Assembly: GCF_037126465.1 (NCBI RefSeq)
Contig: NC_088210.1
Span: 14,220,011 to 14,284,010, forward strand
Direction of reading: 5' to 3'
DNA from: Ornithodoros turicata
Lineage: Eukaryota > Arthropoda > Arachnida > Ixodida > Argasidae
DNA length: 64,000 nucleotides
The notes under the pieces were generated by a model. That model was not told the DNA's origin. It searched no databases and worked only from the letters and a program-made list of their open reading frames with translations. Position numbers and translations under genes: made by a program. Every line of letters begins with the position of its first letter. Positions within the stretch are counted from its first letter, which is position 1. Positions 56,430 through 64,000 of this stretch are shown here, in pieces.

Positions 56430-56720
56430 TTTCAGTAGCAGACGACAGCCGAGCTCAGCCAACGCCACCTAGACACAGAACTCTTGCTTATTGTCTCCTC
56501 TTCCACCTTCGCTACGTGGACATATAAAGTCAGAACTCGTCTGCTACTGCGATTCGCCATTCTGCGAATTCAAGAACTCGAAAATGATTGCACGGATTAG
56601 GCACGATTAGACCTGAATCTGTAGACAAAAAGTGCGACACGCTTTCCAGAAAATACTCGCAGACGACGGTGGTTCGTCTCCATGACTACGACCGCTGAAA
56701 GCACGTTCCGTTCCGGTTTC
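56430..56720 (-). repeat. Dispersed repeat containing TAGCAGACGAC, copy 1
   Basis: Its reverse complement matches 57810-58080 over several blocks (GAACCACCGTCGTCTGCGAG, TTGAATTCGCAGAA, GCAGTAGCAGACGA), with an insertion of about 100 bp in the other copy. CCAAT-like boxes occur in the other copy. Class unknown. Confidence 0.7.
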
Positions 56721-57769
56721 AGTTCCTGCCTCCTCCCAGTCTCGACGTGACAGACGTGACATGGCCAGCTCGCTAAAAACTCAGCCACGTGAGCTGGTAC
56801 CTCTACTCTCGAGGAGTGCCAACACCTTGTGCGTCAGGTGGTGGTTGTGCTTCACATTTGAACCACCCCGCACATATCGCAAATTCTTCCAATCCAATCC
56901 AATCCATACTTCTTCTTCACCTTCTTGTATTTCTGTTGGCGGTCATTTAGCATATATAGTTCATACTGTTACGTACTTCTTTGTCGTTTTTTAGCCGGGG
57001 TGTTCTTCGCGTCGTCGTTTTTCGGAGCGCGGCTATACTGGCAGTATACACCGCTTACCCGTGGGAGTGAGCGCTAAACAGCTGTCGCTGTAAAAATACG
57101 GCGAGACAAAAGCGAAACTCATTATACATACTACATTAAAAAAAAGAGAGAAACAAAAAAGTCCCGTGGATGACTCAGTTTCAGCCAAATGAGTGAAAGG
57201 GTGAAAGTTCCGCAACGAGACATGTCTCATCCACGTATAATCAGTGTGCCGGTATACTGTTGCTAGAAAAGATATCTAATAATAGCTGCACATCGAAAAC
57301 GCTGGTAGTGAAGCTGTTCAGTCGCGTATCACACCAACTGTCACGCACAACAACAACAGGTGGTGTATAAACCTATTACGTTCATATACCTGCCGGTCAG
57401 AAGGCAAGGCAGGAGGAACAGACATTTCATTTGTGAAACGATGGCATAAAACTGCGTGCTGCGATAATGAGTCCTCGTTTATGGTGAGTAATATATCATA
57501 TAGACACATTTGGAACCACGCGTCATTGCCACAAAGTGCCATGTTACGTTGCTCCGACAGTAAAACAAAACAAAAAAAGGTCGTCGACTTTTACACGTGC
57601 ATGCTGTACTGTACGGGTGTACTGTTACGGGCGCGGTATATTTCTGTAGTATAATTTTCGCGAATGCTATTTTTTCCGCGAAACCGAAGATCCGCGAAGT
57701 AAGTGACATAAGACAGCACCATCTAATATACAGAAAGCCTGCGCGCTCGTCGACGTGACGTAACAATTA

Positions 57770-58080
57770 AGAGTCAGCCAATCAGGATCGTGTTTTCAAC
57801 GGCCGTAGCCAATCACGAACGTGCTTTCAGCGGGATCGTGGCTACGGAGAAGAACCACCGTCGTCTGCGAGTTGCGATTGAACGTCCCCGCGTACTAAAT
57901 TGGAAAACTTGGAAATAAAGCGCAAAACGGTCTCAATCTTTCTAAAAAACTGATTTTTTGGAAAGCGTCTAGCACTTTTTGTCTAAATGTTTAGGTCTGC
58001 AGGTTTCAGGTGAGTTGCAATCATCATTTGCGGGTTCTTGAATTCGCAGAACAGTGAATCGCAGTAGCAGACGACTTCTG
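57770..58080 (+). repeat. Dispersed repeat containing TAGCAGACGAC, copy 2
   Basis: Inverse-orientation partner of 56430-56720. It starts with two AGCCAATCA boxes (57776-57815) and ends in GCAGTAGCAGACGACTT. The pair could form a large hairpin about 1.1 kb apart. Confidence 0.7.
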
Positions 58081-58561
58081 CCCCTTAATTGAAAGAGGGA
58101 GAGGCATTGGCTTTGCTTTTTGGGGAGTTTACGTCGCGAGCTTTCTCTGTCAATTCCCCATCGTGTTTCAAAACCGCCGTGGTAAACTCGAAATGGATCA
58201 CACGTAACTTCCGAAAGCAATTTCCGTAGTCCGCCCAACCATCCATCCATCCCGTGAATGCGTGTGTGGGAATCATCACCCAAGAGAGAGAGGCGCAGAG
58301 TGTAGTGACTGTAGCGCGGAGCAAGCCGGCGGTCTGCCAGTTGGAAATCTGAGAGGTCAATGGCACACCTTGGCACGGAACGCGGAGCTTGTTTTGTGAT
58401 ATACCTGAGTTACAAAGCAATACTATCTTCGTCACACTAGTTCATCATCGGAAGCGGTGTGTCCGAAACGAACCGAAAAACGTTCAGAGCAGGAACGCGA
58501 ACTGGATGGGCAGTGGGACTAAGTGGGACCATTTGCGGTAAGTGTCACGTCACGCTGCATC

Positions 58562-58951
58562 CTAGTTTCGCTTTCGCTTGACCTTGACACTTCGTGGCTG
58601 AGAGAGGGAAACCAGTTCGGAGACTTTCTCCTTGTTTCTGAGGTCGACAGTTAGTCTCTGCGCCGGTAGAGCGGCAGAGCTTGGGGAAACCGCGTGACAA
58701 ATATTGTGCGTGGTCCACTCACAAGGCTGCAAAAAGAGGGTGTTCATAGACCGGCGCATAGTACTCTTCCCGCTGTGACTCATAGTAGCTTCTCGTAGAG
58801 CAACACCGTTCTCTTGAATCGTGACTGAGCAACGCTTAGCACTGAACGTCTGCCGTTGGTTTCTCTTCCTGGGTGCCGAAGCTCCGGAACTTGATACGCT
58901 TGATCCTTGATCAACTTGATTCGAAGTTCTGTCCCGCGTTACGTTGAGCAT
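58562..58951 (-). CDS. Unrecognised 129-codon open frame
   Basis: An open frame from ATG (58951) to TAG (58562), rich in Ser, Arg and Lys and ending in KVKRKRN. I recognise no family or domain. The upstream side carries a dispersed repeat (58935-59050), and the plus strand here may be the first intron of SLC35G1. It is more likely a chance or repeat-derived frame than a gene, but it is among the longer frames outside the identified genes. Confidence 0.12.
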   Translation of the reverse strand: MLNVTRDRTSNQVDQGSSVSSSGASAPRKRNQRQTFSAKRCSVTIQENGVALREATMSHSGKSTMRRSMNTLFLQPCEWTTHNICHAVSPSSAALPAQRLTVDLRNKEKVSELVSLSQPRSVKVKRKRN

Positions 58952-59050
58952 TCACACGGTGCCGGAATATTGGGGGTGTGGTATTGCGCACTTAGCAGAC
59001 GACACTTAGCAGACGACATCCCCAGCGTCTTTTCCCGTCGTCTGCTACGG
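58935..59050 (+). repeat. Repeat with three TAGCAGACGAC sites
   Basis: GAGCATTCACACGGTGCCGG through ACTTAGCAGACGACA also occurs, inverted, at about 51445-51535. Here the 11-mer is at 58993, 59007 and (inverted) 59037. Confidence 0.7.
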
Positions 59051-59570
59051 AACATCTTGTTGCTATGTCGCAGGATATTACCCACGGTTAGGAGTGTACG
59101 TGAAGACACGATGTTGAGCGCGAGCGCTCACGTGACAGCAGGAAGCTATGACGAATACAAGAATATGCGGAAACAAAAGAGTCGTTTATCAAGCGTCAGC
59201 TATATATGGCGTGCTTTTGCGCAACGGCAAGCCCTATCACCATCACCACCACCACCACCGTGCTTTTGCGCACGCCACTAAAACAAATTTAAGTTACCTG
59301 AGGAGGAATTTTGTCCGGACGATAATAAAATTCAGCGGGTTCTATACGTGGTTCGATTATGTTGGACTAGTCCTTCTAGTTCACCATAGTTCAACGAACC
59401 AAGCAAACGGTACCTCTCATCTTTCTCGTCTACGAACCATGTGGTCTGTCACGTGCTTCTATGCTGCTTGGCGGTGGCTACCATAGACTAACATCAAACC
59501 CGGGGCCCAGGCCCCGGGCGTTTTTCTGCAGATGAAGCAGCCCTGTGATGTGGTGCCCTGAAGCCCCGCC

Positions 59571-60584
59571 ATGTCCAAGACGTGCCTGGAGGCTCCGCTA
59601 CTCGAAGAAGGCAGCAGCGCCATCGCCGACAGCACCGACAGAAGTTGGCCATCATGGGCCCTGTACAAGGGCCTGACCTTCTCATCTCTGTCCAGTCTCT
59701 TCTTTTCCTTGTGCACGGTGATCGTGAAAAGGCTCCACTACCTCTATCCTGGTCAGCTTGCAGTCATCCGGTTCCTGGGGATACTAGTCTTCACTGCACC
59801 GCTGGTGATCCTCAGCCGTCAACATCCCTTGGGGCCTCCTACACTGCGTCCCCTACTAGTGCTAAGGGGCCTTCTCGGTGCCACCAGCCTCTTTCTCCGC
59901 TTCTACGCCATACACTACATGCCCATTGCCGATGCCTCAGTCATCATCTTCAGTGTACCTGTCTGGGTCTCAGCACTCGCCAAGCTGTTCCTCAAAGAAC
60001 CGTGCGGCTTCTTCCACGCCTTCACGGTTATGCTAACACTAATCGGTATCTTACTCATCACGAAACTACCGCTACTCTTCGGCGGAGCCGACTTCGTTGG
60101 CTTTGAAGTACGAGGGGTGCTGGCAGCTCTGGCTTCGACCGTCTTCGGCGCCAGCGTCTACATTGTGGTGCGGAAGGTGAAAGGAGTCCACCATTCTGTG
60201 ATCATGGTCAACTTCGGCTGGGTGGCCATCTTAGAGACTTCTTGCATTACGCTGCTGAGCAGTCGATTTGAACCGGTGCACTGCGGGTTAGACCGGTGGC
60301 TCCTGGTGCTTCTGGGGGCCTTCAGCTTCGGCGGTCAGGTGCTGCTAACGCGTGCGTTACAAATGGAACAGGCGGGTCCTGTGTCTGTGGTGCGTTCCGC
60401 GGCAGATATAGTGTTTGTGTTCATCTGGCAAGTGCTTTTCTTCGGCGAAGTTCCGGATTGGTACACCATGTCCGGCGCTCTCCTGGTGACACTCAGTGTA
60501 CTTCTTACGGGCCTAAGGAAGTGGCTGCTGTCACTGCCGGAAAGTTCGCGGACGAGAGCAAGGCTAGCCTGTCTGACCCTCTGA
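59571..60584 (+). CDS. SLC35G1: SLC35G1-like (TMEM20) EamA/DMT transporter, single coding exon
   Basis: This 337-residue polytopic membrane protein of the drug/metabolite (EamA) superfamily shows family-specific similarity to SLC35G1. There are about ten hydrophobic segments in two EamA repeats. Conserved pieces are LRGLLGATSLFLRFYAIHYM (first repeat), IADASVIIFSVPVWVSALAK, LASTVFGASVYIVVRKVKG, HCGLDRWLLVLLGAFSFGGQ, ALQMEQAGPVSVVRSAADIV and VPDWYTMSGALLV. The ATG has a strong context (CCGCCATGT). A TTTTTCTGCAG acceptor ends at 59531, so the coding exon is probably spliced to an upstream 5' UTR exon. A 9-codon upstream ORF begins at 59532. One candidate donor is GCG|GTAAGT after 58537. AATAAA lies at 60684. 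The transported substrate is not established from sequence. Confidence 0.93.
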   Translation: MSKTCLEAPLLEEGSSAIADSTDRSWPSWALYKGLTFSSLSSLFFSLCTVIVKRLHYLYPGQLAVIRFLGILVFTAPLVILSRQHPLGPPTLRPLLVLRGLLGATSLFLRFYAIHYMPIADASVIIFSVPVWVSALAKLFLKEPCGFFHAFTVMLTLIGILLITKLPLLFGGADFVGFEVRGVLAALASTVFGASVYIVVRKVKGVHHSVIMVNFGWVAILETSCITLLSSRFEPVHCGLDRWLLVLLGAFSFGGQVLLTRALQMEQAGPVSVVRSAADIVFVFIWQVLFFGEVPDWYTMSGALLVTLSVLLTGLRKWLLSLPESSRTRARLACLTL

Positions 60585-60683
60585 GAACCAACGTCTCATC
60601 GCGAGTCATATCGATCTTTCTGTGATAACCTGATATTCTATATTTGAAGATGGTTGATGCTGTGCAAAGCCTCAGTGCGCAAT

Positions 60684-60689
60684 AATAAA
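60684..60689 (+). other. SLC35G1 polyadenylation signal
   Basis: AATAAA lies 100 bp after the stop codon of the SLC35G1-like ORF, followed within 20 bp by T- and TG-rich sequence. Confidence 0.7.
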
Positions 60690-60941
60690 ATTTGATTCTG
60701 TTGCCATAGTTTGATGAATTGATGTATATGCGTGGTTTGTAAAAGTGAGCTTATGCAAGTGTCCAGTGTCTTGACCCTAGCGGTCCACACATATGGTAGC
60801 TACGTCAGTAAAACATCAAGAATGTCTTTCAGCATCGTTTCTTTTACATTTTCTACGTCGTGTTGACTATATTTAGCTAGTTACGCTTCAGGGAAAGTGC
60901 GTGGCTCTATATAGGTAGCTATAATTATGTTTCAAAGAATG

Positions 60942-61190
60942 CACTCTTAAAAATGAACTTCACCGCATAGCACGCTCCTAGCCAACCATAATATCGAATG
61001 ATATCGTTATCTGCCCTGGTTTGTTGAAAACGGGAGGCGTACGCCTTTTCTGTGACAATTATGAACAGCATAAGTGTCACAAAAAAGGCGTACGCCTCCC
61101 GTTTTCAACAAACCAGGGCAGATAACGATATCATTCGATATTATGGTTGGCTAGGAGCGTGCTATGCAGTGAAGTTCATTTTTAAGAGTG
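60942..61190. mobile_element. Family F MITE, full-length, TG target
   Basis: 249 bp, subfamily A, TG at 60940-60941 and 61191-61192. About 250 bp downstream of the SLC35G1 polyadenylation signal. Confidence 0.95.
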
Positions 61191-61627
61191 TGGATGGAAG
61201 AAACTGTCAGAGTATTGGACCTGAGTTGCTCGAAAAGTGCAATTCAGTTCCAGTACGTGCAACAAGTATTGCATTAATCTACCAACAATCATGTGTAACC
61301 GTGAAAGGCATAGAAGGCTTTTCACCTTCTATGAGGTTGGGAACTCAGAGCCCTGTTGCTCGGCTCCCACCACATGGTGCCACTTTTGGGAGCCTGTGCC
61401 CGATGGTCTAAATCCGAGGTCAGAAGAAAATTCCATAGACGTGTGGTCAAAATAGGTCAGACAGTCCGATTACAAGAGAATCACTCTAGCTTTCGCCGGA
61501 GGACCACGATGGTATCCTTATAGGTGTCGGTGCGCCAGCGTCCGATAGATGTGCTCGGACGATGATCGAAATGGCGCGAATGGCATTTGCACGCCCCAGG
61601 TGGGTGCGGTATACTTGCGCACGTATA

Positions 61628-61753
61628 CTCTGATTTGTTGAAAGCGGGAGGCGTACGCCTCCCGTTTTCAAGAAATCAGGTCAGATAACGATATCATACG
61701 AGATTATGGTTGGATACGAGCGTGCTATGCGGTGAAGTTCATTTTTAAGAGTG
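61628..61753. mobile_element. Family F MITE, left-truncated compact hairpin
   Basis: The left outer arm and the loop are gone, so the two GGAGGCGTACGCC cores have collapsed into one palindrome. The right end GAGTG is followed by TA, directly at the head of a SINE. Confidence 0.85.
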
Positions 61754-61755
61754 TA

Positions 61756-62062
61756 GGGTTAAGGCGTCCCGCTCGTTGGTGGTAGCCAAGGCTATGCCAC
61801 GGTCCCTTGGCTATGCTGAAAACAGGGAGGTGGTGGGTTGGAATCCTACCCCCGCCTGTGCTGTCTGAGGTTTTCCCTGGGTTTTCCGAAGACTTCCCAG
61901 ACGAATGTCAGCAGAGTTCCCCCCTGAAGTCGGCCCAGGGCGCCCCCAACTAACCCCCTGTCACCCACTCCTTCCTGCTGTCCTCTCTCCATCTGTCCAC
62001 ATCTGTACGCCGCCCATAGCCACAGTTGCTTCGCGGCGCTAACACGGAATAAAAAATAAATC
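61756..62062 (+). mobile_element. tRNA-derived SINE copy 4 (near full-length)
   Basis: Head GTTAAGGCGTCCCGCTCGTT, mutated B box GGTTGGAATCC, body GAAGTCGGCCCAGGGCGCC, tail CAGTTGCTTCGCGGCGCTAA and AATAAAAAATAAA. Same family as 40160-40450. Confidence 0.85.
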
Positions 62063-62064
62063 GT

Positions 62065-62215
62065 CAGTAGGCTTGGGCTCGCCATTGTCGGCCTCACAGA
62101 GGTGGGCAACGTCACGACTAACGCTCTGGGAGTATGTGCGTCCTGGGCCGACTTCTAAGGGAACTGCTCCGAAGTATATGTCTGACAGCGTCTGAGGAAA
62201 ACCCAGGTAAGTTTG
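62065..62215 (-). mobile_element. SINE fragment abutting copy 4
   Basis: Same segment type as 44253-44370 (GGGCTCGCCATTGTCGGCCTC, GTCCTGGGCCGACTTC), in opposite orientation to the SINE it adjoins. Confidence 0.55.
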
Positions 62216-62269
62216 AGACTAACTTCCATGGCTTTACATCGATCCATAGGAAATCTTCTGTTTGTAACA

Positions 62270-62520
62270 CGGTATAGTTACGCTTGGACAGTGCAATCGC
62301 TAGGGTATTTTTTTTTTTTTAGTTACGCTTATTCCACTTTCATACAATGCAACTGTAATCTAAGTTACTTCAATGTGGCTGTAATTAGTTACATTTCAAA
62401 AGGACTAACTGCAACTGTAACTCATCAGTTCCTATTTTGTCAGGGGAATTGTAACATCGTTACTTTGTTTAGTAACTTACCCTATGACTGGGTATTTGTA
62501 ACTAATTTACTTGCTTTCGT
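62270..62520. repeat. GTTAC/GTAAC-rich dispersed repeat
   Basis: Many imperfect TTAGTTAC, GTAACTAA and TAACTGC motifs surround a non-repetitive middle, as at hAT MITE ends. Termini are unresolved. Confidence 0.4.
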
Positions 62521-62525
62521 TTCGC

Positions 62526-62815
62526 GAATGACATCGTCAGCTCCCCAGATTCGTCGAAAACGGGAGGCGTACGCCACTTTGTGACACTTATACCGTAGCC
62601 ACACGGCAAACTTAATGTATTAAACGGAGTGGCAGTTTCTTCACACTCCTAACCATCAACCATCGTTCTCTCTCCTGATTTGTTGAAAACTTGAGGCGCA
62701 CGCCTTTTTGCAACAATTATGTAGGGCATAAACAGAAAAGACGTACGCCACCTGTTTTCAACAAATCAGGGGAGAGAAAGATGTCATTCGAGATGATGAT
62801 TGTTAGGAGGATATG
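62526..62815. mobile_element. Two decayed family F copies
   Basis: 62526-62600 is a left arm with core. 62650-62815 is a hairpin whose cores have mutated (GGCGCACGCC / GACGTACGCC). These are the most diverged copies near the NAA35 end. Confidence 0.7.
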
Positions 62816-62898
62816 GATGGAGGAGGATGCAGTTACATTGACTGCCAGAAAAAGGCGGACGCCCCGCGCTTTTCCCAAATCACGTGTGATAACGTGCA

Positions 62899-63152
62899 AT
62901 GCAGAGGCAGATCCAGCGCCCCCCGGTTTCGGGGGGCATAGTGGGGGTGAGAGGGAAATCCCATGTAACTGACGTTGTTTGTTCTTTTTTGGCGAGGGGG
63001 GGGGGGGGTGATCGAAGCCTAATGCTTTCGAACGGGAGCGTAACTACCAAAGGAAGGGTTCCCGGAGGGGTTTGAAGCCCCCCTCTGGCCACGCCACTGC
63101 TTTGAAAAATAACCGATGGGCGATTGATCTAAGACGCCCCTCCTGGATCCGC
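62899..63152. repeat. Dispersed repeat just upstream of NAA35
   Basis: It begins GGCAGATCCAGCGCCCCCCG and ends near CTCCTGGATCCGCG, giving imperfect inverted ends, with G/C runs and GGCCACGCCACTGC inside. It ends 200 bp before the NAA35 start codon. Class unknown. Confidence 0.4.
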
Positions 63153-63351
63153 GTGCCACTCAGCACAGCATCCGTAGTGAATATTTGCGTCGTCCAGGTC
63201 AAAGTTCCTTTGTGTGACTTTCTTCCCGAATACTCTTTTCTTTTTTTTTTTTTTATGGTTACCTCACGCTTACCGACGCGCAGCAGCCGGCCCACAGCCA
63301 TAGAATGCAGATGGGTAGATTGTTGTTTACACAGGTGGCGCGGAAGTCAAA

Positions 63352-64000
63352 ATGGCGTCGGAAAGTGAACAGCTTGCCGAGGTCAGTGGAGAAATCGTAT
63401 CAGATAGAAACGAAGCACCAACAGTCAACTACAACTGGAAAAACGTCACGTCGGAGTTCAAAGATGCAACGAAAGAGCTCAAGCTCGGCGAGCTGCTTCA
63501 CGACGACATGTTCACCCTCTTTGAAGCCATGTCTGCCATCGAGATGATGGATCCGAAAATGGATGCTGGTATGATGTGCAACTTCGGCAATAAGAAAGTG
63601 CTCAATTTCGATCAAGCGCTGTCAGCCCGCGAACTGAAGGTGGCCGATCTGACGAACGAAGAAATAATCGGGATCATCGACTCAACCCTCGCCTGTCTAG
63701 TCACTTGGCTTGAAGGACACTCGCTCGTTCAAACCGTTTTCACCAATCTGTACCTTCACAAGCCGCACATGATCGAAGACAAAGTTATGAAAGCGTTCTC
63801 CATATGCACCCTGAAGGTGGTCGACATTGTGAAAAATTTTGTCAACCGCGCCGCCGTCTTCGAAGAGGAGGACTTTCAGCCGTTGCTCTACGGATACAAA
63901 CTTGACTGCGACATCACCGACGTTCGCGCTACCGGCATGATGAAAGAGGTGGAGGAAGAACTGGCTCGGACCGTAAAGTACACCCGGACGAAACCCGGAG
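63352..64000 (+). CDS. NAA35: NAA35, auxiliary subunit of the NatC N-terminal acetyltransferase (5' part only)
   Basis: NatC acetylates the N-terminal methionine of proteins beginning Met plus a hydrophobic residue; NAA35 (yeast Mak10) anchors the complex at the ribosome. From ATG 63352 the frame stays open for 216 codons to the window end without a visible intron. Diagnostic stretches: [20 protein letters not shown] (41-60), [14 protein letters not shown] (61-74), [48 protein letters not shown] and [11 protein letters not shown]. The acidic first 25 residues are poorly conserved in the family. The context (AAAATGG) is a good initiator and GTGGCGCGG lies just upstream. The family is about 725 residues, so roughly 70% of the gene lies beyond the window. 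Confidence 0.95.
   Translation, partial: MASESEQLAEVSGEIVSDRNEAPTVNYNWKNVTSEFKDATKELKLGELLHDDMFTLFEAMSAIEMMDPKMDAGMMCNFGNKKVLNFDQALSARELKVADLTNEEIIGIIDSTLACLVTWLEGHSLVQTVFTNLYLHKPHMIEDKVMKAFSICTLKVVDIVKNFVNRAAVFEEEDFQPLLYGYKLDCDITDVRATGMMKEVEEELARTVKYTRTKPG

Overview
This is eukaryotic, AT-leaning, repeat-rich nuclear DNA from an arthropod, most probably a chelicerate and plausibly a tick. That assignment is an inference. It rests on GT-AG introns of about 0.1-3 kb, arthropod-like protein sequences (the ARPC3 exons resemble insect ARPC3), tRNA-derived SINEs and a very dense population of short inverted-repeat DNA transposons. There are no bacterial, plasmid or CRISPR features.

Five conserved protein-coding genes can be reconstructed exon by exon, with reading frames that close across every junction. 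(1) A cytospin/SPECC1L orthologue on the minus strand (18963 down to 5232): 16 coding exons, 867 codons, coiled coil plus C-terminal calponin-homology domain. (2) A PPM1D/Wip1-type PP2C phosphatase on the plus strand (21933-28494): 6 coding exons. (3) ARPC3, the p21 subunit of the Arp2/3 complex, on the minus strand (39105 down to 34160): 7 coding exons, 177 codons, the first holding only two codons. (4) An intron-less SLC35G1-like EamA transporter ORF on the plus strand (59571-60584). (5) The first 216 codons of NAA35, the NatC auxiliary subunit, on the plus strand from 63352, running off the window end.

Layout: 1-2450 is transposon debris. 2450-19000 is the cytospin gene, possibly with a long 3' UTR that carries an 11-unit 37-bp minisatellite. 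19-21.9 kb is a divergent cytospin/PPM1D spacer. 28.5-34 kb is gene-poor, with several foldback elements. 34-39 kb is ARPC3. 39.1-59.5 kb is a gene desert crowded with a roughly 249-bp foldback MITE (called family F here). SLC35G1 and NAA35 follow, separated by more MITE and SINE copies. Cytospin and ARPC3 both act on the actin cytoskeleton. The other three genes have unrelated roles (stress-signal dephosphorylation, membrane transport, N-terminal acetylation), and nothing suggests co-regulation.

The most interesting material is non-coding. Family F has about 23 pieces, all between 41.4 and 62.8 kb. One copy has both hairpin arms duplicated symmetrically. An 11-bp motif (TAGCAGACGAC) recurs nine times at dispersed sites. 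Four perfect CArG-type decamers sit at near-helical spacing inside a 175-bp cytospin intron. hAT and TA-target elements are nested in both orders, and several hAT-like insertions keep readable 8-bp target duplications.
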